Assembly (NCBI GenBank): GCA_016508695.1
Contig: VNKQ01000017.1
Location: 992,001 to 1,056,000 of the forward strand
Length of the DNA stretch: 64,000 bases
Source of the DNA: Hyphodiscus hymeniophilus
Taxonomy: Eukaryota > Ascomycota > Leotiomycetes > Helotiales > Hyphodiscaceae
Direction of reading: 5' to 3'
In this document: positions 35,505-45,679 of the stretch, piece after piece
Layout of the letters: each line of letters begins with the position of its first letter
Numbering within the stretch: position 1 is the stretch's first letter
Made by a program: the position numbers and the translations under genes
Notes under the pieces: model-generated
What the model saw: only the letters and a program-made list of their open reading frames with translations
The model's database searches: none
Told to the model about the DNA's origin: nothing

Positions 35505-36737
35505 CTATTCCACAGACCTCAGTAACTCGGAATAATAGCACTCTTCCTCCTCCACCTCCGATGAAGTGTCCCAGTGATAGCCGACTATTGACTTTCGACG
35601 CTCGAATATATCTTCTGACTTTCCTGCTTCCAAGCTATCTTTGAGTCCACGAAGTGTTGAGCGCCCTTGAATCGCAACCAGCGTACTCACTTCAGCCCAT
35701 GCAACCTTTCCTCCACGGTCTTCATCTTCCGCCGCTTGTATCTCCGCAGCCCGAGTTACCGTTTCCTTCCATTTGTCTGCTTCAATGGAATCGCGACCAA
35801 TTGGGATGACAATGCCGACATACTTCAGGAGTATGGTATTCATCATAAGCCGGGTTAACCGGCTGTTACCATCCAAGAAAGGGTGTATGTTAAGAATCCG
35901 GTGGAAGTATTTGGTTGCCAAATCAAACGGATCCAAGGTCTGCTTCGAAATCGCTTCTTCGACTTCTGTATTGAAAGCTGCGACAGCTTGTTCCATGAGC
36001 TTTGGAACATCCTCTGGGCGTGCAAAGGTCGAGAAACATGTCCAACCGACACTACAGGATCGGTAAATGCCCCCATATGTCTCGGATTTGTCTTTATCCT
36101 CGTTGTCCGCATCAATTCCATCCGTCAAAATCCGATGTGTCTCTTTGAGGAGACTCTCCGACAGAGCCTCGCCCTCAATGACCATTCGATGAGTGATATA
36201 TTTCAGTGCATATGCATGCTGAATGATCTGCTTTCGAGATCGGAGAACTGCTGATTTATCGCTCTGGGCTTTTTTCTCCATCAGATATGCCTGGATAGGC
36301 TCGTATTCCGTGTCGCGCTCGCCAATTTCTTCCGGAAGTTCTCGACCTGCGAAAATTTCTTTGCAGATTCGAAGAGTAATGGGTTGGCTTGATCCAGCAT
36401 TTTCCAGGTAATTGCTCGTGAAGATCATCATAACCATAGACTCAACCAGGTAGTCATTGTAGGATTGATCTTCGTCCTTCAAATTGATAATCAAGGGCTG
36501 AACCTTTCCAAAATAGCCTACACACTCTTCAAAGACTTCGTCCGGGTCTGGTGTAAAGCGGTTGTAGTCGTAATTTGGATCCATTTTCCAGATAAGCTTT
36601 GCGTTGGAAGGGAGCTTAGCTCGAATTGTATTTCGTAAAGCTTTGGGCAAATTGATAGTCTTGTATGTGGTCTTGCTAATATTGAGACCTCCAAAGAGAC
36701 CAGCAATACTGTTCCGTTTGTGAGGGGATGTTGCCAT
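35505..36737 (-). CDS. Fic (filamentation induced by cAMP) domain protein, putative AMP-transferase
   Basis: A single exon of 410 codons. The Fic core carries HPFLDGNSRLTR (near residue 285), matching HxFx[D/E]GNGRxxR except that the second Gly is Ser. It is preceded by 'ATKYFHRILNI'. Upstream, 'SNYLEN' (near residue 110) fits the [S/T]xxxE[G/N] inhibitory-helix motif of class II Fic proteins, whose Glu blocks ATP binding. Family role: transfer of AMP from ATP to Ser/Thr/Tyr of target proteins. Target unknown. The ATG at 36737 lies only 14 nt from a 15-bp minisatellite that fills the leader, and another frame through that repeat overlaps the start. Confidence 0.9.
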   Translation of the reverse strand: MATSPHKRNSIAGLFGGLNISKTTYKTINLPKALRNTIRAKLPSNAKLIWKMDPNYDYNRFTPDPDEVFEECVGYFGKVQPLIINLKDEDQSYNDYLVESMVMMIFTSNYLENAGSSQPITLRICKEIFAGRELPEEIGERDTEYEPIQAYLMEKKAQSDKSAVLRSRKQIIQHAYALKYITHRMVIEGEALSESLLKETHRILTDGIDADNEDKDKSETYGGIYRSCSVGWTCFSTFARPEDVPKLMEQAVAAFNTEVEEAISKQTLDPFDLATKYFHRILNIHPFLDGNSRLTRLMMNTILLKYVGIVIPIGRDSIEADKWKETVTRAAEIQAAEDEDRGGKVAWAEVSTLVAIQGRSTLRGLKDSLEAGKSEDIFERRKSIVGYHWDTSSEVEEEECYYSELLRSVE

Positions 36738-37194
36738 TGTAGTGATGGAGGTTATTAAAAGTGAGGTTATTGAAAGTGAGGTTATTAAAATTAAGGCTAT
36801 TGAAAGTGAGGTTATTAAAAGTGAGGTTATTGAAAGTGAGGTTATTAAAAGTGAGGTTGTGGAAAGTAAGGTTATTAAAAGTGAGGTTGTGGAAAGTGAG
36901 GTTATTAAAAGTGAGGTTGTGGAAAGTGAGGTTATTAAAAGTGAGGTTGTTATATGTGAAGGCTTTCAAATGCTCTTGCAGAAGGTGGTCGATGCCCAAT
37001 TGAATATAAACTGGTAGATAGTCGAAGTGAGACTGGGGTGTGTGAAGAACTTTGATTGCTTTGTAGGATTTAGTCGCTGCTCTATTGAATTTGGAATTGA
37101 ACTGGAAGATCACGAAATTTGGTTCGATACTTATTTGGACTCGAACACAATGCATTTCAGACTGGAAATCACATTCGGACTGGAAATCAACCAT
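36676..37194 (-). CDS. Possible upstream reading frame encoding pentapeptide-like NLTF[N/H] repeats
   Basis: A 172-codon frame starts at an ATG 12 nt downstream of a minus-strand TATA-like box and ends 62 nt inside the Fic gene in another frame. Residues about 1-78 are non-repetitive (MVDFQSECDFQSEMHCVRVQ at the start). About 14 tandem pentapeptides of consensus N-L-T-F-[N/H] follow, then a short tail. The centre-L, plus-two-F pattern resembles pentapeptide-repeat proteins (A[D/N]LxF). A 15-bp repeat is open in every frame, so openness alone proves nothing. Unit variants are mostly TTT/TTC (silent) or Asn/His. It could be a real upstream frame that limits Fic translation, a small separate protein, or only leader sequence. 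Confidence 0.35.
   Translation of the reverse strand: MVDFQSECDFQSEMHCVRVQISIEPNFVIFQFNSKFNRAATKSYKAIKVLHTPQSHFDYLPVYIQLGIDHLLQEHLKAFTYNNLTFNNLTFHNLTFNNLTFHNLTFNNLTFHNLTFNNLTFNNLTFNNLTFNSLNFNNLTFNNLTFNNLHHYNGNIPSQTEQYCWSLWRSQY
36751..36960. repeat. 15-bp minisatellite in the Fic gene leader
   Basis: Fourteen head-to-tail units of consensus GTTATTAAAAGTGAG. Three variants alternate (ATTAAAA, ATTGAAA, GTGGAAA), giving a 30-bp higher-order period. The last unit is degenerate. It ends 14 bp from the Fic ATG. Confidence 0.95.
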
Positions 37195-37206
37195 GGTACG
37201 GGGAAG

Positions 37207-37214
37207 TTTATATA
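37207..37214 (-). promoter_or_regulatory. TATA-like box (TATATAAA) of the Fic leader transcript
   Basis: TATATAAA on the minus strand, about 470 nt upstream of the Fic ATG and 12 nt upstream of the repeat-frame ATG. If used, the transcript would start about 30 nt downstream and carry the whole minisatellite. Confidence 0.4.
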
Positions 37215-37667
37215 CCACAGACGAGGGGCTACTACTAGTTAGATTGGGCAGGACCGACCGAGATTTCTGTGACTGCCTTATTGGCAAACCAGCTACTTTG
37301 CTTCGAAGGAATTAGAATTGGGCCATGCAGTCGTCCAAAACGGTCCCCATTGAATTATCCAAGAGACCCCCTCGAAGAGTCCCAATAAGAAGACTAATTG
37401 ATGTGTATCAAGTTTTTTTTATTCTGCCATTTTACTTCGAGAAGTTGGAGGTGCATCTGACTTCGAGGCCATCCTAGTTTGTTCGAAAACGGGGCAGCTC
37501 AGATCAAGGGAACGTGGAAGGAGATTGAAAGCTATTACAAGCCGAGACGCAGAAGTACTTCGAACGTATTTCAAATATGCTAAAGGGACTGTAATTGTAC
37601 AATGGTATCAAGAATGACGACAAGGAAATTCAAAACAGAACCGAAACAAATGGAACATAGGAAACAA
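37215..37667. other. Intergenic region between the Fic promoter and the first WDFR gene
   Basis: AT-rich sequence with a poly-T run near 37410. I see no gene. Confidence 0.4.
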
Positions 37668-39466
37668 CTAGTTCTTCTTCGGGGTCTCTGATTGCCCGCT
37701 CAAGACACCTGATGCACTCGTCCTGAAAGTATTCAGCTTTCGAACCACCCTCTTACGCAATTTTCGTAGTCTCGAGCTGTGGAAACACCCGGCCTTTTCG
37801 TTCTCAACAGAGGCATTATCATCACAGCCGCACTGACCTTCGAGGCCACATAGTCCACACGTTCCAGCATCGTTGGCTTGTGCCTGTGAAACTGGCGTGA
37901 CTGGTAGCGGTTTCCTCAATAGCGTTGCTACTGAGGACGGTGAGTCGGAGATGAAGGCCAAGAACGAATCTTGTACTTCGTCTCTTCTCGTCTCCGGTGT
38001 TTTAGGCGGGGTCGCAAGGCCATACTGCTGTTGAGATGGGAGATATGATTTGTAACGTATCGAGGTAGGAGTTACTGCTGCGTAGCCATACGACTCTCCC
38101 GGGTCGTTGAATTTGTCCTGAGTTGGCTCTAATGTCTGAGGGGCCAGCAGATCAAGCTTTTGGATAGGTGCAGTATTGACGTTTGCTGATGAAGGGCTGA
38201 AAGGGCTTTCGCCTTCAAGGATGAACGGATCTTCAACATAAGATGGCAAGTGGAGAGGCGCTGAAAAGTCGAAAGATTTTGAAGGCAACCTGTAGGCGGG
38301 ATTCGAATTAAAGCTTTGCGTAACGGTTTTCTTTTCAAAGTATCGATCAGTTAAATTGAATGACGGAGGACTTGACACCGGAAGACAATTAGGCAGCGTA
38401 GTGGTGAGTCCCAAATCAAAAGTAGGGAGGGGAACTTGTTCCCCCCCACAAAACTCGTATGCAAGACGGCCGTGGGATTTCGGCTTGCCATGTGGCTGAG
38501 GTTTCGCCTTGGACATCGGTGCGAAGTCAAAGTTGAAGGTCTCTAACTTGGTCTTTTCTAGAGAGAAAGTCTGCGGTGTGGTATCACTGGCCTCCACCAT
38601 GAGAGTGGCCTTGGAGCTTATCGTTTTCGTAACTGTGAGAGCTTTTTGCTGGTCACCTGGCTTGGCTCCTTTGGTCGGTGTGAGTGACGTGCTTTCCTCT
38701 ACTTTCATTTCATCAGGGGAAGTTAGACTCGGAAGTAATAACGAATCCGGCGGTGATGGTAATCCATAGTCATCCGAGGGTAAGTTTGAAGGCACATTTG
38801 AGCTTGGCTTCACATCCTCGCTCGCCTTCGGTGTCCGAGAAGGTGGAGGGGTAATGTTCGCCAGAGAAACTTTCGGGGTATGAGTAGCGGACAGCAGAGA
38901 CATTTTCGTCTCTGACTTGGCAACGGTGGTGAATTGTATGTTTTTGCGGTTCATATTCGTAGCCAGTGGTTTTACAATAGGCACCTAAGACTATAATCAG
39001 CAGCTGCGAAAGAATTCGGTACGTGAGGAAAGACCTTTTCGTTGGCAGATTCCTCCTCAACCTCCACCTTGATCTCATCCACACTTATTTTTATCTTAGA
39101 CTCGGCTCGTTTAGTTTTCACTTTAATAGCCCTTTCCCGCTCTAATTCAACTTCGGTAGCATAGTCTGCAATAAGTCCTTTCCATCGCTTGGTAACACTT
39201 CGGACCTGACTATAAGCGGGCTTCCTATGCCAGCGCGGGCAAAGCGTGAGCTCAGCCAGCTCCTCTAAGTGGTTGTAGGAGCTTGAGAGCTTCTTGTGGG
39301 TATCCATGTTGTCGAGAAGCTTCGAGGCACGAGTGAGGTCGCTTCCAGAGAAGAACTTGCGACACTGTCTGCACCTTGGACCATTCGGGGTGGTGCCGGA
39401 GCAGATAAAGTTTTGTTCATCTGGGTAGACGTCAAGTATAGAGCGAAAATCCCAAAGGTTGGACAT
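37668..39466 (-). CDS. WDFR-family protein with Cys zinc-knuckle (paralog A)
   Basis: Exon 1 (39466-39023) and exon 2 (38984-37668), joined over a short 38-nt intron, give 586 aa. The N-terminus MSNLWDFRSILDVYPDEQ is followed by CSGTTPNGPRCRQCRKFF, a CxGxTxxGxRCxxC zinc-knuckle-like motif found in many uncharacterised fungal proteins. A helical region follows (LLDNMDTHKKL, VTKRWKGLIADY). The remaining ~430 residues are Ser/Thr/Pro-rich and disordered, with a late Cys cluster (CGLCGLEGQCGC). The start and exon pattern match paralog B at 40978-43420 (MSRYWDFRKIL). Function unknown. The knuckle might bind zinc or nucleic acid (inference). Confidence 0.7.
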
Positions 39467-40263
39467 ATCGTCAGAAGTTCTGAGGGATTACACTAGCCTT
39501 GAATTATAGCGTATATGTACTGACAAGATAGGCGTAGTTACAGTCAACGAATTGTAATGAGACAAATATGGACAAGATCCTTCACTCTGGTTGCCACAAT
39601 GGAGCATATATAATACATGCGCTGCGAACAAATGTGCCTCGCCTGGGTCCTGCAGGCTGCGGTTCCAAGCACGCATGAGACATTAGCAACACTCGTTGCA
39701 TCGAAATAGGAAAAGATTCAAACGACACAAGAAGCATGTACTGGGGCAGGTCTGGAAAGATATGCACAGCCTTGAGAAGATTGCATCGCAGATTTCCAAC
39801 ATCGAAGAGCGGGTGAATGGCACAGCCATCGCTGTTGAGAATTTCAGACGCGCAACGAATGAGATCCGAGAGCCGCCCACACCTCACATTGAGGCGGAGC
39901 AGATTTCTGTGAGACACAGCCATCACAGGGCCCCTGTTCTGCAGGTCCCGAGAGTATGGACCGCAATGTCACTGGCTAATGCTCGACGGAAATACGCCGA
40001 GCCACGCTGCGTGCGGTGTTACGTCCGGAGTATGCAAGTAATACGGAGTGTGTGCGACAGAATCTGCTCCTGATGTGCAAGATCAACAACAGGATTTCCG
40101 TGTCTGGGATGAGCTTCCTGCACCCATGCGGCCAAGTTTTGATGACCGGATCTGCAACTGGCGATGTCCGGGACGGGACGGCTCGGCTGGTGCTTACATA
40201 CATTCCAGAAATCCAACAGGCTGGGGAGGTGTTTCAGAGATTCGGAAGGGGTGAGGTGTACAG

Positions 40264-40331
40264 TGCAGGGGCTTCGCTTGTGCAGGGGCTTCGCTTGTGC
40301 AGGGGCTTCGCTTGTGCAGGGGCTTCGCTTG
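40264..40331. repeat. 17-bp tandem repeat followed by a C-rich repeat tract
   Basis: Four exact copies of TGCAGGGGCTTCGCTTG, then shorter TTCGCTTCCCCCGCCTC-like units to about 40380. Seventeen is not a multiple of three, so the tract is unlikely to be coding. Confidence 0.92.
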
Positions 40332-40589
40332 CTTTCGCTTCCCCCGCCTCACTTCGCTTCCCCCCGCCTCCCTTCGCTTCAAGGAGGGGAAGAAACAAAT
40401 GTATAACTCGTGAAGTATCACTTTCCGCGCCTCCAGCTTCACTCTGGTCGCCTTGATTTGAAATATGTTTTGTTACCGCGGGCCAGAACCACCAGGCGGC
40501 ACATTTCGGATGAGACGGCAGCTGCGAAGGCTGCGATCAAGACGAGGAAGAGTAGGTAGAGACTTTGTGATGTTCGGCCCATTCTTTAG

Positions 40590-40945
40590 CGACATATCCT
40601 TACTGCAGCGGACCACCCACATGCAGGCTCCTGGAATCGGCTCGTCAAGCCGCAGCTGTACACCAAGCACAAGGCATTCCAGCAGGACTCCCAAAGAAAC
40701 TCGAGATTCTGGTCTTTCAGCATCGAGTACGATGGGCACATATGTGCTGAAATAAACCAACATCGCTCATCACCCAGCGAGTGGCAGGGCCCCTACGATA
40801 TTGCTGTTTTGGGCACTGCACAATTGTCACAGAGACGTTGAGAAACCTGCAAGTGCGGCACGCTCTTGACAAGAACAAAATCACTGTGTTGGAGTGCGAT
40901 TGTCTTGAGAAATCCGAGAACAGAAGCGGATCAGCTTCAAGTTGA
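40590..40945 (+). pseudogene. Frame-broken coding-like fragment
   Basis: An open stretch without a start (40590-40841) reads with protein-like composition: 'SWNRLVKPQLYTKHKAFQQD', 'RFWSFSIEYDGHICAEINQ', 'EWQGPYDIAVLGTAQLS'. Near its end the likely continuation moves to another frame ('IVTETLRNLQVRHALDKNKI', 'TVLECDCLEKSENRSG'), stopping at 40945. I cannot name a family. It may be the relic of a gene once lying between the paralogs, or an unrecognised spliced gene. Confidence 0.3.
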
Positions 40946-40977
40946 GCGTTATCATTATTTTCTACCTATGCAAAGGA

Positions 40978-43420
40978 CTAATGTACTCCATCCGTCTCGA
41001 GGCGCATTGCCAGCGAATCAAGCGAGTCAACAACTTTCTCAGCTCTCACTTTGATACCCTTCACAGTCTTCGTCGCTGCCTTAGCAGCAAACCCTTTCAA
41101 TTTTCCTTTGATGCCATTATCCTTGACTCTGGATTCGGATAGCTCCCAATCCGCCTGCGGTTCTTGATACTCTAATTGATGTTCCTCCCCACCAGTGGAT
41201 GTACTGTCTCTGCTATTCTCTCGGATCTGTGTCTCTTTCTCTGTACGCCGTTTATCTTGTTGGTCAGGAAGCGGCTTTCGGTGTATCCCTATGGATCGAT
41301 GATCCTGCGGGTCGCTTGCTTCGCTGGCATCAGCCTCCATGGTTGTGGACGATGTGTCGGGACTCTTCGGGAGTGTCTGCGTAGCAACAACCGCATCAGC
41401 AGAGAAATGCTTCTGATAGAGCTGTGTCGATGTGATAAGTACGCTCCCAAAGCTTTCGTCGTTATCGCTCGTTGCGATAGGCGCTAGTATAGTATTGGGT
41501 TTGTTCTCGAGGAGCACAGCCTCATTTCCTTGTAATATAGGGATCTCTTGAGGGCTGGCAGTCTCCTCACTGTCGTGGAGGGAGAATGTAGTGGGTCCAG
41601 GAGTTGTGGGCAGTTCTAGGAACCCTTCACTTTGGCAAGACTGAGTAGTCTTGACAGGCTCTGCAAGCAGCTCACTAGTGTTTTCACATTTGGAGTCCTG
41701 AATTTTGATACTATCCGCTTCTGCTGATTCAACTAGTGATTTTCGACGTAGCATCTCGATTCCTGATTCTGCATCTGCTGCTGATTCTTTAGGCACGCTG
41801 TTTTGCGGAAGCGCCTCTTTTGAATCGTGGATGTTCACTTCCTCTTCGCTTGAGGAAACCGTTGTTTGCTTACTCGTGTCCTGTCGAATCGAAAGTCTAT
41901 CAGGCAGCCGCGCACCGTTGGATATTTTGGACCAGGCGTCGTAATCAAACGATTTGGGGGCAACTTCGCTCTCGCTGCCAAAGCTGAACCCAGATTTGTA
42001 TCCGACAATCCTGAGAGGGACCCTCTTTTCACCAGATGAGACACCTTTTCGGTTTGCTTCTGGTTTGGAAGACGTCGATATGAAGTCTAAGCCGAAATCA
42101 GGGAGTGTATCTAAATCTGGCAGTTGTGTCGATGCCGGAAAATCGAGTTGTGGACTAGCTTGAGGTTTGTGACGTGGAGAGTTTTCCTGGCATTGTATGT
42201 TGATAGGCCTTGGATTATCTTGGTGGCAAGCTGTGGTATCGGTGGGAGAATCTGGATTTGACAAAATTACACCTATTGCGCGAAGCTTGGCGTCTCCAAC
42301 CTCCTGAACATACCTGTCCCATACTTCTCGTGCTGGGATGTTAGCCTTGTAAGGTCCAGACTTTCTCTCGAGCTGTACATCAGCCACGGCTGGCCATAAG
42401 CTGCGAGTCTGGATGTCAAGGTCTTCGCGAACAGTCTCATAGCCCGACTGTTGGCACACTTCAAGCTTCCTGACCACGTCCTTATGATTCTTGAGACTCG
42501 AGATTTCGCCACTCTGCCCTCGCGTTTCGTAGCTGGGTAGGCTGATCTTAATTTTTCTTCTGGGGTGACTTTTGGATATAACTTCTTTCTTGAGGCCCAA
42601 TTGAAGACTTGTAAGTGGAAGAAGAGGCGCTGGAAATTCAGAGGACTCCGAGAATGAGCCTGTACGCCACCATGGTACTCTTTCTTTCGGCCAAGCAACA
42701 AACGATAACTCTTCTCCCGAATGAGAATCAAAGACAAAATTCTGCAATTCATCAAAGCTAATTTCAGCTGAACCTGTTGCTGGAATACAAGAGTCTTGCG
42801 ACGCAACTTGTGAAGCAAGCGGAAGTTTCGGTGGCAGTCGACTCATGGGAGTATGTTCTCCGCTCTCAGTCAATTCGCCGATTGCTCGTAAGCTCTTCGT
42901 CTGCGAGGTGGGTTCGGACACATTTTTTTCCTCGTTCTTAATAACGGTAGCGGCAATGAGCTCTTCGATTGACTGCATCAGTAACGCTTCAAATCAGTAC
43001 TAGACTCCCAGATATTAGTGGCCTGTAGCATACCTCGATGGTGCTGTTCATGCCACTGTATCCTGGCTCCAGTTTGGTTTCGGGATGCTGAGGGGTGACA
43101 CTCTGCTTCTCCTGTCTTATTGTACACAAATAATCTACAAATGTTTCCTCCCAAGCACCTGCCAACTCCAATTGCCTCGATGTGTAAAAAGCGGTCTGGT
43201 CATCATCTTCGCGGAGCATCCAAAACGCTAGGTCTCTGAATTCTGCGAAAGAAGGCCGTTCTTCTCTGTCCATTCGATCCAAGACATTTGTTGCTAGATC
43301 TCGAAAACCTTGCTCAGGCGTAAAGTCGAATAATCGGTCTTTTATCCTTACAGGTTCTGCAAAGATATCTGATTCCGGTTCTATGCTGAGGATTTTGCGG
43401 AAATCCCAATATCTCGACAT
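40978..43420 (-). CDS. WDFR-family protein, knuckle lost (paralog B)
   Basis: Exon 1 (43420-43034) and exon 2 (42972-40978), over a 61-nt intron with donor GTATGC, give 793 aa. The N-terminal ~115 residues resemble paralog A: MSRYWDFRKILSIEPES, then VLDRMD against LLDNMD in A, then a helical segment ending in GAWEETFVDY against RWKGLIADY. The Cys-knuckle of paralog A is absent. The long second exon is acidic, Ser/Thr-rich and disordered; it ends in a basic, helical tail (GKLKGFAAKAATKTVKGIKV) with amphipathic character that could bind membrane or nucleic acid (inference). Function unknown. Confidence 0.68.
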
Positions 43421-44474
43421 GCTGGTCCGATGGTGGCTCGATGAACGACACAGGGTCAGACTGCTATTCTAGAAAGGCGTTTCTTGGCCGATACACAAGG
43501 TCGTGCAAGAATGGATGTGGAGGGCGCAAAAAAGGGATTGCGAGATACAATGGAAAGACGATGGTCACATCATTCCTATTTGTACCCGGCATCAGCCAAC
43601 AAATGCGACAGAGAGGTATTGATTGATGTTGGTATCAATGCGACCCCGTGGCACAGGGCCGAGCGTCCCAGGCGCAGATACCCAGAGCTTCGTATGGCTG
43701 CAATGTAAAAACCCGTAGGAAATCTGCCTTGCAGATTCTGAGACACTTGCCCATTTTCCCTGATCAGCACCTTGTATGAAACACATTTTGCGGGCGGGTA
43801 TTGAGTTGTGCATGTTTTGAAGCCCCATGGGGCGGGCTGTTGAGATGGGGGTGGTCGCAGCCATCCCGAAAAGGAAGGCTGGGAGCGCCAAGGTCAGAAC
43901 AAGAGACGATTGGTTGCGCTACGAGTACTGTTTGGATGGCAATACTGAATACTCTCGTGCAAGATGCTTGACTACTCTCACGCAGAAACGACTCTGTAAT
44001 GCAGGAGGATGTTTCGCAAGACGAGTCACGAGGCGCCCTGGCCTCTGGTACAAGGTGGGATCCTCGGATTTTTGCGTATCATTGATTAAAGCCCATGTCA
44101 ACTGAGAGCATAGAGACTGTTTGAGCGAAGGAGGAAGGTAATTTTCATGGGCAATTACTCTCGATGATCCGTCTTTTTGATTTGACCATTGGAAATCCCG
44201 CACCTGATTTCTTCAACGTTGGTGAGCTCAACTTATCGGTTTTGTGACAGGGGAGATTCTTCGAACGATTGTCAACTTACCGCAGTGATGTTACTCGTAT
44301 CCAACACAGGCTCCGCTTGAGCTTCACACCGTCCGTCACAAAATGCCCACTTCAATTCTCCTTTACCAGCAAACAACATTCGGAAGGACAACTTCTCAGG
44401 AAGACCATCGAAATGGCTGCCAGCAGTGCACATCGTCCTGTTTCCCAATATCCCCGGACCAGGATGACAGTTGA
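43421..44474. other. Intergenic region upstream of paralog B
   Basis: Promoter of the minus-strand paralog B and the unclear 5' part of the next plus-strand gene. Opposed weak frames at 43592-44203 have no recognisable content. Confidence 0.4.
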
Positions 44475-45627
44475 ACAAAGGGAACTGCACCAGCGTCCGT
44501 TACTCGGGCTGAGAGGAATCAGATATATCTACAACCCCCACCAGATAAAGAAGATCGTCTGTGTAAAGAGAAGGTTGGCCTCACCATGGAAGAGCTCAAA
44601 AGTAAGGCCGTGGCCAGCCCAGACACTCTCATCGAGGATGATACCGTACATAATCTTGGGCGCTAGCTATGATCGGGATACGCCTAACAGTGGTACAAAC
44701 TCACTTTGGTTTTTCTACCTACCAATGACGGGCATCAGCTTACCCGTCATGTCCGCGAGCTCTTGGCTAATGACTACGATAATGAGGTTGGACGCGGCGC
44801 GCACAATCGTGTCAAGGCTTTCGACCAGGTCAGGAGCGAGCGGAAAATTCAAGAGAGGCAGGAACGAGCCATGGCCTAGGCGGCGAAAGCGAAAGCAGCT
44901 CGGCCTCAATGGGTGCATGATATGTTTGATGCAAAGCTGCCTCGATGGGGCTTTGTGATATTCCGGATCACCTACAGCGAAGGAAGTGAACAGAAATGGC
45001 AAGTGTTCGAAACGACTTACGACACTACTAAGATAAAGCAGCTTTGTCAATGTTGGAGAAAAGCAGCCAGCCTATGTTCTACGCACCGTTCACTCCAGGT
45101 TTCTGACCCCTCAGTTGACGGAGCGGATCTTGGCGCTTTCCGGCAACGATTCAAGACCATGCGGGAGCAGAACGAGATCCCCAACCACATAGCGACAGAC
45201 TACTTTCTGGTAGTGGACGAGGCAGTTCTAAATCACCCTGTTATATCGTCAAAGACCGTATATCAACCTAAGGCCCCGGGAGAACCAGACCCATGGGAGT
45301 ATATATTGTCTATAAGAGCTGTCGATCCAGGCTACGACGTACTGGTACCTGTCCCATCGGAAGAAGATCTGTCTGGTTATGGAGGAGAGATTACAATTCT
45401 ACTTCCCAAAGTTTTCGTCTGGTTGTACTATTGTTTCCTTGCCAAAAGCGAGGATTGGGAGACGAGATACAAGGTGGTCAAAGGAGGAGCCGCAAAACTG
45501 ATGGTAAGCACAATGTGTCCATTCACTTCTTGGGCATGATCCGAGCTCACACGTCCGTTATCTTACAATACTAATACTGAGATGCTACTAGGGTCCTTCG
45601 ACGCCATATCCGGCATACCGTTCATGA
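44475..45627 (+). pseudogene. Fungal 'WGFV'-family protein, interrupted by an in-frame TAG (gene or recent pseudogene)
   Basis: The frame is open from 44475 (first ATG 44586, MEELKSKAVASPDTLIEDD) to a donor at 44646. A 45-nt intron with a CCTAAC branch site leads to 44691-45503 (WYKLTLVFLPTNDGHQLTRH, then LPRWGFVIFRITYSEGSEQK, then ATDYFLVVDEAVLNHP, then PKVFVWLYYCFLAKSEDWE). A last intron (45504-45591) leads to an exon ending PYPAYRS at 45627. At 44877-44879 a TAG sits between 'ERQERAMA' and 'AAKAKAARPQWVHDMFD', both coding-looking in one frame. An alternative 51-nt in-phase intron (44829-44879, weak donor GTCAGG, acceptor CCTAG) would remove it. I recall this as a conserved, uncharacterised ascomycete family; function unknown. 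The 5' end is unresolved. Confidence 0.55.
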
Positions 45628-45679
45628 ACAGACCAGCAGATCGCGTAGGGACAGAGCTTTAGCGGCGTTGAATATGCGT

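Larger units (their letters stand above)
39467..40977. other. Spacer between the two WDFR paralogs
   Basis: About 1.5 kb with a 17-bp tandem repeat (40264-40331) and a frame-broken coding-like fragment (40590-40945). Opposed short frames at 39582-40073 are ambiguous. It looks like decayed gene sequence rather than a simple promoter. Confidence 0.4.

Noticed and set aside
36742..37017. Plus-strand frame reading 'VIKSEVIESEV' through the Fic-leader repeat
   Set aside because: A 15-bp repeat is open in every frame. Unlike the minus-strand frame, this one has no promoter signal before it and no unique N-terminal sequence.
44877..44879. TAG recoded as an amino acid across this genome
   Set aside because: TAG terminates MET10 and the small mitochondrial-type protein at expected family ends, so the code is standard.
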